In this document: positions 54,076 through 62,907 of the stretch, piece by piece
Position numbering within the stretch: position 1 is the stretch's first letter
Layout: each line of letters starts with the position of its first letter
Assembly (NCBI RefSeq): GCF_006716645.1
Contig: NZ_VFPL01000001.1
Span: 3,162,001-3,226,000 of the forward strand
Direction: 5' to 3'
Origin: Arcticibacter tournemirensis
GTDB lineage: Bacteria > Bacteroidota > Bacteroidia > Sphingobacteriales > Sphingobacteriaceae
Length of the DNA stretch: 64,000 bases
Program-made: the position numbers and the translations under genes
The notes under the pieces: generated by a model
What the model saw: only the letters and a program-made list of their open reading frames with translations
The model's database searches: none
Told to the model about the DNA's origin: nothing

Positions 54076-54986
54076 AAATTCGGTAAATGGATTTCTGCGA
54101 TCATACATCGTGCGCTCCCTCCGCCAGCAGTTTCTATAGTGTTCAAAGGGATATGAACCAGGCGCCCGTACTTGCTTAGCTGGTCTATCTGCTTATCATT
54201 TAATGCCTGAAAGGCCTGCTCGGAAAGGACAATAAGATCTTCGTTCTTCCGGTTCTTAAGCTGGAGAATATTACCGGCAAATTTCGAAATCTGCGCTAAT
54301 GTTATCTCTATGATTTGTTTACCTGTTGAGTGTATTGTATTGATTAACAATTTTTTTTCTATCTCTTCTTTAATAGCCTCTGTACATATAAGAACAAACT
54401 CCGCTCCAACACACATCATAACATTCGTATGATAAATGGCTTTGCCCTGGTTATCCAAAGCGTGAAAACAGACTATACTGTATCCACTTAGCTCTGCAAA
54501 TTTCTTTAATACTACCGTGTCGGTTCGCGGAGAAAGACAGGCATAAGCTATTTTATTGTCTCTGTCTAAAACCATGCTGCCAGTGCCTTCAAGGTATCGG
54601 TTCTGATCTTCAAAATAACTAAGGTCTCTCAGTTCTTTTATCAGGAAATGACTCCCCAAAGCTTTAATTAAATCAGTTCTTCTTTCGTGCCGCCGATTCT
54701 CTGCTTCCATAGGATATAGATACACAGAGCCATCTTCATGCGTCGAAATCCAATTATTCGGAAAAATGGAGTCGGGGGTGTGTGGTTCGGGTGTGTCCTC
54801 AAAAACAACCACATCTATATCATTGGATTTCAGTGCCTCCACGAAATTATCAAACTCATGCACCGCAGCATCCTGCACATTGAGGTATCCCGGTAGCCGA
54901 CGCTGAAAAGCATTGCTATGTGCTGTTTCCTGATTAAATTCGAATTTAACCGGCCGGACCATGAATATGGAAGATGTTGTCTGCAT
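54072..54986 (-). CDS. ctlX: Citrulline utilisation hydrolase CtlX (amidinotransferase fold)
   Basis: This 304-residue protein belongs to the guanidino-group modifying superfamily and matches the Bacteroidota CtlX group. It shows FMVRPVKFEFNQETA, TPDSIFPNNWISTHEDG with the substrate Asp/Asn, GTGSMVLDR, the catalytic-histidine segment YHTNVMMCVG, and the nucleophile Cys294 in GGGSARCMIAEIHL. CtlX is proposed to hydrolyse citrulline to ornithine, ammonia and CO2. The gene starts 11 bases after the arginine deiminase-like gene, so the two form an operon; together they could take arginine to ornithine. Confidence 0.88.
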   Translation of the reverse strand: MQTTSSIFMVRPVKFEFNQETAHSNAFQRRLPGYLNVQDAAVHEFDNFVEALKSNDIDVVVFEDTPEPHTPDSIFPNNWISTHEDGSVYLYPMEAENRRHERRTDLIKALGSHFLIKELRDLSYFEDQNRYLEGTGSMVLDRDNKIAYACLSPRTDTVVLKKFAELSGYSIVCFHALDNQGKAIYHTNVMMCVGAEFVLICTEAIKEEIEKKLLINTIHSTGKQIIEITLAQISKFAGNILQLKNRKNEDLIVLSEQAFQALNDKQIDQLSKYGRLVHIPLNTIETAGGGSARCMIAEIHLPNL

Positions 54987-54997
54987 AAATTGAGAAA

Positions 54998-56434
54998 TCA
55001 GGACTCTCTTAACAAAGGCATACTCATACAGTGGAAACCTCCTCTGGCTCGTGAAAGCTCGGCTGAAGGCATGAGGATTAACGTTTTTTCTATTTCTTCA
55101 ACAGAGAGTTCGTCGTATTCGAGTTTTTCGACGAGCTGTTCTGCATGTATAACTGAGAATCCATTTTCCCTGAATGCCTCAACAGTTTTGTCGTTACGGT
55201 CGTATCCCATTACAACTCCGTCCTTCAGGGCGAGTAAATTGCACGAGTCAGTCCACTGCTCGCGGACGTCAAAAGGAAAGTGGTTGTTGCCGGAATAAAT
55301 AAACCGGGGCGTTTCCGTGCAATTGAGATCATTCTTACTGATATCGGTGAGAAGATCTTCTATGCAGTTGTACATACGGGATGTATCAATCTTTCCTTTT
55401 TCGAACTGAAAGATCTCAGGCTTCTCCTTATTACGTTTTTCAGAAAGATAGTCTACAGGTTCTGACCCTTTATGCTGTTGTTGCGATGATATAGAACCAA
55501 GTACAACCCATGTATGCTTGTCGACTTGTGTAAAGATGGTATCGATGTGCATGAAATCACGTTTATGAGGGATCTTGACCACCGTTACTTTACTAACAAC
55601 ATCCCTGTCAAAAAGCAGCTTAATGGCTTCGCTTGCTCCACTTGCCGAAGTACGTTCGCTGCAACCTATTAATACATGATCAGGACTGACTACCATTACA
55701 TCGCCACCTTCGATCGTCGTTTTCTCGCCATGCTCTTCCCCCGGGCGCAGAAAATACTGTACCGTATCGGGAATTTCAAGTATATTTTCCCTGTATTCTC
55801 TGAATAGAGGATGATTGAAAAAGATATATCGCGCGAGGAGTGTTTCTCTGGATCTGGCTTTTTTTGCTGGTTTGTTAAGCAGGATGAAATTATTGATGGT
55901 AATTCCGATATCCCTGGTAAATATCAGATTGGGAACCGGGGGAAATATCATGTTACCATGAGGCATTGAACCCGAGATGAAGATACTTGATAGTTCTGAA
56001 GGAGACGTGTTGATCAGCTCCTGCTGCAATTTATAGCTGCAACCTTCAATTGCACATACAGATGCTGTTAATTTTTTACGGATATCACTTTGTTCAAGGA
56101 TTTCACAGAGAAGTCGCTCGAATTCAATCACTTTTCCGGAGGCATGGAAACCCTGTTTTGATGGTTTGAAGAACTCGCGTTTACTTGCGGGGGAGTCAAT
56201 AAAAGACAATCTCCCTTTTATCCTTTCAGGATCAAGAAAATAAAGAAGTATCTTGACGTAATAATCATATTCTTTTCTTCTCACTGTATCCAAATGCAGG
56301 ATATCTTCAAAGAGCCAATCCTGTGCTTTTGAAGGAGCTACTCTTCCGATACCACTGTCGGGACTATGAATGATCAAAGATCTTAATGTAGCGGTTTCGG
56401 AATTCACAGAAAGCTTGAAATGGCTATTTTCCAT
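54998..56434 (-). CDS. Arginine deiminase-like protein
   Basis: This 478-residue enzyme should convert arginine to citrulline and ammonia. The pentein-fold motifs of ArcA are present: NLIFTRDIG, IEGGDVMVVSPDHVLIGCSERTS, FMHIDTIFTQVD (catalytic His), CNLLALKDGVVMGYDRN, and the nucleophile Cys469 in RARGGFHCMSMPL. It is about 70 residues longer than classical arginine deiminases, mostly from a longer N-terminal region and an insert near 320-370. No carbamate kinase or ornithine transcarbamylase gene is nearby, so this is not the ATP-yielding pathway; ctlX follows directly. Confidence 0.87.
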   Translation of the reverse strand: MENSHFKLSVNSETATLRSLIIHSPDSGIGRVAPSKAQDWLFEDILHLDTVRRKEYDYYVKILLYFLDPERIKGRLSFIDSPASKREFFKPSKQGFHASGKVIEFERLLCEILEQSDIRKKLTASVCAIEGCSYKLQQELINTSPSELSSIFISGSMPHGNMIFPPVPNLIFTRDIGITINNFILLNKPAKKARSRETLLARYIFFNHPLFREYRENILEIPDTVQYFLRPGEEHGEKTTIEGGDVMVVSPDHVLIGCSERTSASGASEAIKLLFDRDVVSKVTVVKIPHKRDFMHIDTIFTQVDKHTWVVLGSISSQQQHKGSEPVDYLSEKRNKEKPEIFQFEKGKIDTSRMYNCIEDLLTDISKNDLNCTETPRFIYSGNNHFPFDVREQWTDSCNLLALKDGVVMGYDRNDKTVEAFRENGFSVIHAEQLVEKLEYDELSVEEIEKTLILMPSAELSRARGGFHCMSMPLLRES

Positions 56435-56454
56435 AAAAATTGTGATGTCGTATA

Positions 56455-56462
56455 CAAATTTA
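56455..56462 (-). promoter_or_regulatory. Candidate promoter -7 box for the arginine deiminase-ctlX operon
   Basis: TAAATTTG on the minus strand matches TAnnTTTG exactly, 20 bases before the start codon. A -33 TTG was not evident. Confidence 0.35.
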
Positions 56463-56507
56463 CTGGATTTATGCGAATATAAGCTGAGGCTTTTTGATGG
56501 TAATGAT

Positions 56508-56515
56508 TAATTTTG
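56508..56515 (+). promoter_or_regulatory. Candidate promoter -7 box for argS, nearly leaderless
   Basis: TAATTTTG matches TAnnTTTG exactly and ends four bases before the argS ATG, the same layout as at dnaB. Confidence 0.4.
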
Positions 56516-56519
56516 GCAC

Positions 56520-58286
56520 ATGGATTTTATAGTACAGGGAACGTTACAGGCCGTAAAAGCACTTTATAGCACAGAACTTAAGGAATCTGATATCAATTTG
56601 CAGGAAACCCGCAAGGAGTTTGAAGGAGAGATAACGATAGTGACGTTTCCACTTACCCGCTTTTCAAAGAAATCGCCGGAACAGACCGGCTCAGAAATAG
56701 GAGAGTACCTCCAGGAACACAGACCTGAAATTTCAGGATTTAATGTCATCAAAGGTTTTTTAAACCTGTCGCTCGACAGCACATATCTGCTTCAGGTTTT
56801 CAGCGATACGATTTCAAACAGCGCCTTTGGCGACATTCCTTCAAACGGGAAAAAGGTAATGGTGGAATATTCCTCGCCTAACACAAATAAACCTCTGCAC
56901 CTTGGACATATCAGGAACAACCTTCTCGGCTATTCTGTAGCGCAGATACTTGCAGCATCTGGTTACGAAGTTATTAAGGCAAATCTGGTAAACGACAGGG
57001 GGATACATATTTGTAAGTCAATGCTTGCATGGCAAAGGTTTGGCAATGGCGAAACTCCCAAGAGCAGCGGCTTAAAAGGCGATCATCTTGTGGGCAAATA
57101 CTATGTCATCTTCGATAAAGAATACAAGAAACAAATCGATGAACTGAAAGCCGAAGGCCAGACCGAAGAGGAGGCCAGGAAAAATGCGCCGCTGATCAAA
57201 GAAGCACAGTTAATGCTCAGGAAATGGGAAACAGGGGATGAGGAGGTGATCAGCCTTTGGAAGATGATGAACAACTGGGTGTATGAAGGCTTTGATGTGA
57301 CTTACAAGAAGCTAGGCGTAAGCTTTGATAAATATTATTATGAATCTGGCACCTATCTCCTTGGAAAGGATATCATTGAAGAAGGGCTCGAAAAAGGAGT
57401 GTTCTTCAGGAAAGAAGATAACTCTGTATGGATAGATTTAACAGCGGACGGCCTGGATGAAAAGCTTGTACTGCGCGGCGATGGCACTTCTGTTTATATC
57501 ACTCAGGACCTGGGCACTGCACAACTGAAGTACAATGATTTTAAAATGGACGAGTCTATCTACGTGGTTGGTAACGAACAGGATTATCATTTTAAGGTAT
57601 TGTTCCTTATACTCAATAAATTAGGAAAGTCCTGGGCTCAGGGATTATATCATTTATCATATGGAATGGTGGATCTTCCTTCGGGTAAGATGAAGTCACG
57701 GGAAGGAACTGTAGTTGATGCCGACGACCTGATCGATGAAATGATTGATACAGCGCGCGGGCGTACCGAAGAGTTGGGTAAAGTAGAAGGCCTGCCAGAA
57801 GAGGAGAAACAAAATCTGTACAGAATGATCGGTCTTGGAGCTCTGAAGTACTTTCTTTTGAAGGTTGAGCCAAAGAAACGACTACTTTTTGACCCAAATG
57901 AATCAATAGATTTCCAGGGACATACGGGTCCATTTATTCAATATACTCACGCACGTATCCGTTCTGTACTTTCTAAAGCAGGCATTGAGAAACTTGAATA
58001 CATCGGAATCAACGGCGTGTCTCCAACAGAACGCGAGCTAATACTTGCGCTGAGTAAGTACCCTTCCGTTTTAGCTGAATCAGCTAAGGAGTTTAGTCCT
58101 GCACAACTCGCTAATTATGCCTACGACCTGGCAAAACTTTACAATAAGTTTTACCATGAGGAGCCCATATTGAAGGTTGAAGATATTAATATCCGTAATT
58201 TCCGGCTTTCTTTGTCATCCGTAACCGCAAGTATTATCAGGAAAAGCATGGGCTTATTAGGCATTGAAGTGCCCGAACGCATGTAA
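56520..58286 (+). CDS. argS: Arginyl-tRNA synthetase
   Basis: This 588-residue class I synthetase charges tRNAArg. An N-terminal additional domain (about 1-90) is followed by the HIGH-type motif in SSPNTNKPLHLGHIRNN; the KMSK position reads SGKMKSREG. The family helical anticodon-binding domain ends with SIIRKSMGLLGIEVPERM. Length is normal. It is divergent from the arginine deiminase-ctlX operon, 85 bases apart, so arginine use in translation and arginine breakdown share one control region. Confidence 0.95.
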   Translation: MDFIVQGTLQAVKALYSTELKESDINLQETRKEFEGEITIVTFPLTRFSKKSPEQTGSEIGEYLQEHRPEISGFNVIKGFLNLSLDSTYLLQVFSDTISNSAFGDIPSNGKKVMVEYSSPNTNKPLHLGHIRNNLLGYSVAQILAASGYEVIKANLVNDRGIHICKSMLAWQRFGNGETPKSSGLKGDHLVGKYYVIFDKEYKKQIDELKAEGQTEEEARKNAPLIKEAQLMLRKWETGDEEVISLWKMMNNWVYEGFDVTYKKLGVSFDKYYYESGTYLLGKDIIEEGLEKGVFFRKEDNSVWIDLTADGLDEKLVLRGDGTSVYITQDLGTAQLKYNDFKMDESIYVVGNEQDYHFKVLFLILNKLGKSWAQGLYHLSYGMVDLPSGKMKSREGTVVDADDLIDEMIDTARGRTEELGKVEGLPEEEKQNLYRMIGLGALKYFLLKVEPKKRLLFDPNESIDFQGHTGPFIQYTHARIRSVLSKAGIEKLEYIGINGVSPTERELILALSKYPSVLAESAKEFSPAQLANYAYDLAKLYNKFYHEEPILKVEDINIRNFRLSLSSVTASIIRKSMGLLGIEVPERM

Positions 58287-58388
58287 GATTATTGATACAA
58301 GGGGAGTTATTCTTTAAGATATTGGTTTCTGAAAAACAGTATATTCAAAAAGCGGTTTATAAGACGTTAATTACATAAACAGAAGCCG

Positions 58389-58640
58389 ATGAAGCAATTA
58401 TTCTTTATTTGTCATGATACAAAAACAGCAGTGCAGGCAGGCAATGGAGTCGCGGGGATACCCTGCATCCAGGCCGAACGAATTGCTGCTTTAAACGCCT
58501 TCCTTACCCTCAATCATCAAAAAAATATTATTCCTGTATGGGATGATGATGACGAATTTGAAGAGATATTAGATACTTATACTTTTATTACCGTCGACGA
58601 CGCCAATAAAAGCATATATAGTAACGAAGCACTTGGCTAA
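58389..58640 (+). CDS. Small hypothetical protein
   Basis: An 83-codon frame 102 bases after argS. The product is mixed and slightly acidic, with a central DDDDEFEEILDTYTF stretch and no signal peptide, membrane segment or cysteine motif. I do not recognise the family. A strong terminator whose stem includes the stop codon supports its being a real transcribed gene. Confidence 0.6.
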   Translation: MKQLFFICHDTKTAVQAGNGVAGIPCIQAERIAALNAFLTLNHQKNIIPVWDDDDEFEEILDTYTFITVDDANKSIYSNEALG

Positions 58641-58665
58641 AAAGGGAGTAAAATGCTCCCTTTTT
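58639..58665. terminator. Bidirectional terminator between convergent genes
   Basis: AAAAAGGGAG (58639-58648) and CTCCCTTTTT (58656-58665) are perfectly complementary with a 7-base loop and give T-runs in both directions. It overlaps the stop codon of the small plus-strand gene and ends five bases before the SGNH hydrolase stop. Confidence 0.9.
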
Positions 58666-58670
58666 AGAGA

Positions 58671-59432
58671 TTAGTCTTTAATAGCTTCCAGCCAGGCAGT
58701 GGCCATTAACCGTGCCCCGGCAATGCTCGGGTGCACTCCATCTGGTGTCCAGTAAGCAGAAGGTGCTGTTTCCACCGCTTTATCGTATACTGTCTGATAA
58801 GGAATGAAAGTTGCTTTAAATGCATCTGCAAGGTCCCTGGCAACATATCTGTATTCGTGAAATGCAGGAAACCAGCTCTTATTTACTGCTGTTCCTAAAA
58901 GCGTATATGGTTCCCCGATAATAAGTTTAACATCAGGGTGTTTTTGCAATGTTCTTTCCAGTAAAGCTTTGTAATCATCCCTATATGTTTTTATGGTACC
59001 TGAGTAATTGCCGTTTTTCATGTGCCAGTAATCGTTTACACCTACCAGGATGCTTAAAACGTTCGGTTTAAGGTCGAGTGCATCGGCGTCCCATCTTTCA
59101 GCAAGCTGATATACTTTATTTCCGCTTACGCCCTTATTGAAGATCTTAAGGTCTTTAGATGGATTATTATTTAAGAGGTCTGCAGCAGCGAGAAAGGCAT
59201 AACCGGAGCCCAGCGCCTTCGCGTTGTTTGCGGAATTTTCGGAACGGCTTCTGCCTGCGTCCGTAATAGAATCCCCTTGAAAGAGGATAACATCACCTTT
59301 AGTTAATGAGATCTTTTTTATTTTATCTGCAGCGAAGGCAGACAAAACTATGTTAGGAAGGCCAAGTGTGAGGAGCCCTCCAACAGCAGCTTTTTTAATA
59401 AAGCTTCTTCTTTCGGCATCGTTAGTTTTCAT
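58671..59432 (-). CDS. SGNH/GDSL hydrolase, likely exported by Tat
   Basis: This 253-residue lipase/esterase-like enzyme shows FQGDSITDAGR with nucleophile Ser55 (block I), the GVSGNKVYQL block with Gly, VGVNDYW with Asn (block III), and the DGVHPS block with D231 and H234. The leader starts with ERRSFIKKAAVGG and a hydrophobic stretch ending AFAA, as in twin-arginine signals. Substrates in this family are often acetylated polysaccharides, but nothing here fixes the target. Confidence 0.87.
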   Translation of the reverse strand: MKTNDAERRSFIKKAAVGGLLTLGLPNIVLSAFAADKIKKISLTKGDVILFQGDSITDAGRSRSENSANNAKALGSGYAFLAAADLLNNNPSKDLKIFNKGVSGNKVYQLAERWDADALDLKPNVLSILVGVNDYWHMKNGNYSGTIKTYRDDYKALLERTLQKHPDVKLIIGEPYTLLGTAVNKSWFPAFHEYRYVARDLADAFKATFIPYQTVYDKAVETAPSAYWTPDGVHPSIAGARLMATAWLEAIKD

Positions 59433-59509
59433 GTCCGAAGTTAAGTAAGCTTTATTAAAAATCCAGTTAAAGCACGAATATTTTTAAGGAAAATTTCCTG
59501 CCTGCTGCG

Positions 59510-59698
59510 TTAGCTATAGTACCTGCTGATCGCTTTTCCGATAACACTAGCTGCGCCTTCGCCTAGTTCACCTTTTGTGATCCACCCGCCGTCATTTGGT
59601 TTAACCGAGCCCAGCCGTCTCTCTTCTTCAAATACTTCGTACTCACCGTCAGAGGGAACGATCCTAAGTGTTCGTGGTCCCCCTTCACTTATGACCAC
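59510..59698 (-). CDS. Small hypothetical protein, start uncertain
   Basis: A 62-codon frame beginning at GTG. The product (RTLRIVPSDGEYEVFEEERRL, then a GGWITKGELGEG turn and a final helix) looks like a compact beta-sheet protein of a Bacteroidota small family, but I cannot name it. The open frame continues 15 codons upstream in similar strand-like sequence (for example ANPFYVEVVI) with no ATG before an in-frame stop, so the true start may be unusual or the 5' end may be damaged. Confidence 0.5.
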   Translation of the reverse strand: MVISEGGPRTLRIVPSDGEYEVFEEERRLGSVKPNDGGWITKGELGEGAASVIGKAISRYYS

Positions 59699-59772
59699 TT
59701 CGACATAGAAAGGGTTTGCTGTTTGAAGAATAACAACTGATCCTTATTATTTGTTCGGAGGCTTCACGCTAA

Positions 59773-60405
59773 TCAGAGACTGAGAAAATGGCTGGTAAAG
59801 CTTCTGAAGTCGTTAAACTTCAAATCATACTTCTCAACCTCTCCAAAACCACATGCTAAGAAAATAAAAGGAATGCCGGCTTTTTCACTTTGCTCGCGGT
59901 CACCATCGGTATCACCAACATAAACAGGTAGCTGTAAACTATACTTATCGATAAGCAGTTTCATGTTATGGTGCTTAGGCATATTGTTTACCCCGTATGC
60001 CATCTCATCGGTTATAAATTCTGTTATTTCAGCGCGCTTCATAAACAGGCGAATAAGTCCGGCGGGACAATTGCTTACGATGAATAATTTGTACATGGAG
60101 GAGAGTTGACAGATTCCTTCCTGCATACCTTCAAAAAGATTACCCTGTCCTTTTTCTATCAAACTGCTCCTTTGGCGGTTTATAAACCCATAAATTTCCT
60201 GACGCTCATCTTCGTTGTATTCGGGCAGCACGATAGAAAGTACCTTTTTACCTTCAACCCCCATCAATGGTTTAATGTCGTCTTTCGTGACCATTTTTTG
60301 AACGCCGGCTTCTTTTAGTCCTGCATTCCACGACGAAACGTACAGGTCCATGGGATCCCATAGCGTTCCATCCATATCAAAAATTATACTGTCTGGCTTT
60401 TTCAT
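59773..60405 (-). CDS. HAD-superfamily hydrolase, phosphoglycolate phosphatase-like
   Basis: This 210-residue phosphatase has HAD motif I FDMDGTLWD (D10 nucleophile, D12), a helical cap in residues 17-80, motif II FIVSNCP, the motif III lysine in PKHHNMK, and motif IV VYVGDTDGDREQSEKAG. It is of the beta-phosphoglucomutase/Gph type with a C1 cap. Substrate unknown. Confidence 0.87.
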   Translation of the reverse strand: MKKPDSIIFDMDGTLWDPMDLYVSSWNAGLKEAGVQKMVTKDDIKPLMGVEGKKVLSIVLPEYNEDERQEIYGFINRQRSSLIEKGQGNLFEGMQEGICQLSSMYKLFIVSNCPAGLIRLFMKRAEITEFITDEMAYGVNNMPKHHNMKLLIDKYSLQLPVYVGDTDGDREQSEKAGIPFIFLACGFGEVEKYDLKFNDFRSFTSHFLSL

Positions 60406-60498
60406 TATTTTTAGTTGGCAATATTATGAAATTTCATAGGATGATAGAGTAATCTATTAAAATGATATCCGGAGACATGCATTTAAAGCATTTTTATC

Positions 60499-60506
60499 TA
60501 AGTTTG
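60499..60506 (+). promoter_or_regulatory. Candidate promoter -7 box for the Sir2 gene
   Basis: TAAGTTTG matches TAnnTTTG exactly, 41 bases before the start codon; no clear -33 element. Confidence 0.3.
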
Positions 60507-60547
60507 TTTGAGGCTGGCAGCTAAAAACATTTCGCAAAACAAAAGAT

Positions 60548-61234
60548 ATGAGACAGAAGGTTGCGGTACTTACGGGAGCTGGAATCTCCGCCGAAAGCGG
60601 GTTAAATACTTTTCGTGATTCCGATGGTTTATGGGAGGGGTATGATATAAATGACGTGGCGACTCCCGAAGCCTGGCATAGAAATCCAAAACTCGTACAG
60701 CATTTCTATAATCTGCGTCGCAAAGCCGTACTTGAAGCAGAGCCCAATGCCGCGCATAGAGCGCTTGTAAGGCTCGAGGAAAAATATGATGTCACGATCG
60801 TCACGCAAAATATAGACGACTTACACGAACGTGCCGGCTCTTCGGATATCATCCATCTTCATGGAATTATAACAAAATCGCAGTCAGATGTTAATCCTAA
60901 CCTGACTTATCCGATTGAAGGGTGGGAACTGAAAATGGGGGAGAAGTGCGAACTTGGATCGCAGCTAAGGCCTCATGTAGTCTGGTTCGGTGAGGCTGTT
61001 CCGATGATTGAAAAGGCAGCGGAGGCTTGCTTAAAAGCGGATATTTTTCTCATAATCGGAACATCTCTTGTGGTATATCCGGCAGCCGGACTTGTAAGCT
61101 ATGTGCCGGCACAAGCTCGTAAGATCCTTGTCGATCCTAAAGCGCCCCCGGTTTCGGGAATTTCAAACCTCGAAGTGATCGCCGAAAAGGCCAGCACAGG
61201 TGTACCAAGGGCTGTGAATAGTCTTTGTTTATAG
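60548..61234 (+). CDS. Sir2-family NAD-dependent protein deacylase, zinc site lost
   Basis: This 228-residue sirtuin removes acyl groups from lysines using NAD. It shows GAGISAESGLNTFRDSDGLWEGY, TQNIDDLHERAG and the catalytic His105 in IIHLHG, then GTSLVVYPAAGLV. Y54 and R57 (YNLR) match the Tyr-x-x-Arg pair of SIRT5/CobB-type enzymes that favour succinyl or malonyl lysine. The two CxxC zinc-binding pairs of most sirtuins are absent between residues 106 and 150, as in some other Bacteroidota members. Convergent with the CDF transporter gene 15 bases away. Confidence 0.9.
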   Translation: MRQKVAVLTGAGISAESGLNTFRDSDGLWEGYDINDVATPEAWHRNPKLVQHFYNLRRKAVLEAEPNAAHRALVRLEEKYDVTIVTQNIDDLHERAGSSDIIHLHGIITKSQSDVNPNLTYPIEGWELKMGEKCELGSQLRPHVVWFGEAVPMIEKAAEACLKADIFLIIGTSLVVYPAAGLVSYVPAQARKILVDPKAPPVSGISNLEVIAEKASTGVPRAVNSLCL

Positions 61235-61249
61235 CACGCCCTGAAGAAC

Positions 61250-62047
61250 CTAAGTTTTCGAAAGCTGGAGTATTTTGAAAGCTCCCCGCGCCACAATTGC
61301 AAAGACAATAGTTCCTGCGACAAGATCGGGCATGTTTGAGCCGGTTAGATAAACCAGTACTCCTGCGATAATTACTCCGATATTTGCAATTACATCATTC
61401 GAGGTGAATATCATGCTTGCCTGCATATGAGCTTCCTTGCATTTTGACCGCTGTAGTAAAGTTAAGCTTAAGCCATTACCTGCCAGAGCGAGGAGAGAGA
61501 CGATTATCATCATTTGAAAGGAGACGTCTTCTCCATAGCCTAAGAATCTTCTAATCACCTCGGCAAAGCCCAGTAGCGCCAATACTAACTGGAAATAACC
61601 GCTGATTTTTGCTATACTGTTTTTTCGGGCGACAGTAGCTCCTATAGCTAACAACGCTAAGCCGTAAATGATGCTGTCGGCTAACATATCAAGGCTATCA
61701 GCCACAAGCCCCATAGAGTTAGCAAAAAAACCAGTGATCATTTCCAGTATAAAAAAGAAGAAGTTTATAGCCAATACCTGATATAATAACTTTCTGTCCT
61801 CTTGCTCAGTGGCAGGTACGAGAGTGTCTGCCACAATTTCTGTCTTTGTAAGTTCGCTGTTCAGCTTTAGGCTCTCTATGGCCATGGATATCTGGAGTGG
61901 ATTTGATAAGTGATATACATCCAGCCTGCGCGCCTTAATGTCAAAATCTAAATAACGAATTTCTTTTATGCCGTCCAGTCTCATCCGGATCAAATGCTCT
62001 TCTGCAGGACAATCCATTTTTAATATACGAAATGTTGATCTATTCAT
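61250..62047 (-). CDS. Cation transporter: HMA-like domain fused to a CDF-type membrane domain
   Basis: This 265-residue protein begins with a heavy-metal-associated-like ferredoxin fold (about 1-70; FRILKMDCPAEEHLIRM with a single Cys in place of CxxC), followed by a CDF-type membrane part with five or six helices (GLVADSLDMLADSIIYGLALLAI, with the D-x3-D metal site in transmembrane helix 2; then SNDVIANIGVIIAGVLV with a second N/D-x3-N site). The usual cytoplasmic C-terminal CDF domain is missing. It likely exports divalent metals. It overlaps the DUF72 gene by eight bases. Confidence 0.82.
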   Translation of the reverse strand: MNRSTFRILKMDCPAEEHLIRMRLDGIKEIRYLDFDIKARRLDVYHLSNPLQISMAIESLKLNSELTKTEIVADTLVPATEQEDRKLLYQVLAINFFFFILEMITGFFANSMGLVADSLDMLADSIIYGLALLAIGATVARKNSIAKISGYFQLVLALLGFAEVIRRFLGYGEDVSFQMMIIVSLLALAGNGLSLTLLQRSKCKEAHMQASMIFTSNDVIANIGVIIAGVLVYLTGSNMPDLVAGTIVFAIVARGAFKILQLSKT

Positions 62048-62819
62048 CCGAGGCGTCTCTATCTTTTAACTCATTGACAAAGTGGTTGAGTGTTTGCAGG
62101 TTTTTAACGGCATCGCCCATGGTATTGTTAAAATACGAAAATATTGTCTTCCCGTCCTGCATCCATTCATTGATATACAGTGCATATTCGTAAAGAAAAT
62201 CGTCGGTATAACTACCCCTATATCCGCCGTTTGGACCATGAAATCGCAGATACATGAAATCTCCAGCTACATCATTCAATGGAGTGGCAGAGGCGGGCAG
62301 ATCATGAATAACGAATCCCATACTGTACTGATCCAAAAGCTCATAGATATCTTCAACATACCACGACCTGTTGCGAAACTCCAAAAATATCTTCCATGAG
62401 TTATCCTCATCTGCGCTCCTTATTTCAGCGAGCAATCTATCCAGTCCGAAAAGATCGAATGCTTGACCAGGAGGAAATTGCACCAGTAAACATCCTTTTT
62501 TATCACCTGCCCGGTTGATTGTGTCCATAAACCTCCTGACGGCGTCGGGATTAAAAACAAGCCCTTTATTATGTGTTATTTCACGCCATAATTTAAAAGT
62601 AAACTTGAAGTTCTCAGGGACGCTGGCAGCCCATTTTTCAACGGTTGCCGGTTGAGGGATTTTATAAAAAGAGCTGTTTACCTCAAGGCTGTTAAATAAG
62701 GAAGCATAAAAAGTAAGTCTGCTTTTATCTCTGAATTCCACAGGGAAGGCCTGCTTGTTCCGAACAGGCAAAGTAATATTACTGGTTCCTGAATAAAAAT
62801 CTCCTATAACTTGCGGCAT
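62040..62819 (-). CDS. DUF72 (YecE-like) protein
   Basis: This 259-residue cytoplasmic protein is of the DUF72 TIM-barrel family: the GTSNITLP opening, FNSLEVNSSFYKIPQPATVEKWAASVPENFKFTFK core region, LVQFPPG, FLEFRNRSWY and MYLRFHGPNGGYRGSYTDD. Function is unknown. Its stop overlaps the start of the CDF transporter gene, so the two are cotranscribed and translation-coupled. Confidence 0.88.
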   Translation of the reverse strand: MPQVIGDFYSGTSNITLPVRNKQAFPVEFRDKSRLTFYASLFNSLEVNSSFYKIPQPATVEKWAASVPENFKFTFKLWREITHNKGLVFNPDAVRRFMDTINRAGDKKGCLLVQFPPGQAFDLFGLDRLLAEIRSADEDNSWKIFLEFRNRSWYVEDIYELLDQYSMGFVIHDLPASATPLNDVAGDFMYLRFHGPNGGYRGSYTDDFLYEYALYINEWMQDGKTIFSYFNNTMGDAVKNLQTLNHFVNELKDRDASDE

Positions 62820-62907
62820 CTGCTATACAAAAAAATGTAATGTGTTTTTAAACAGATTATCACGTCTGAAGTTCTATATACCTGAAATAATAGCCCTCCG
62901 GATACTT

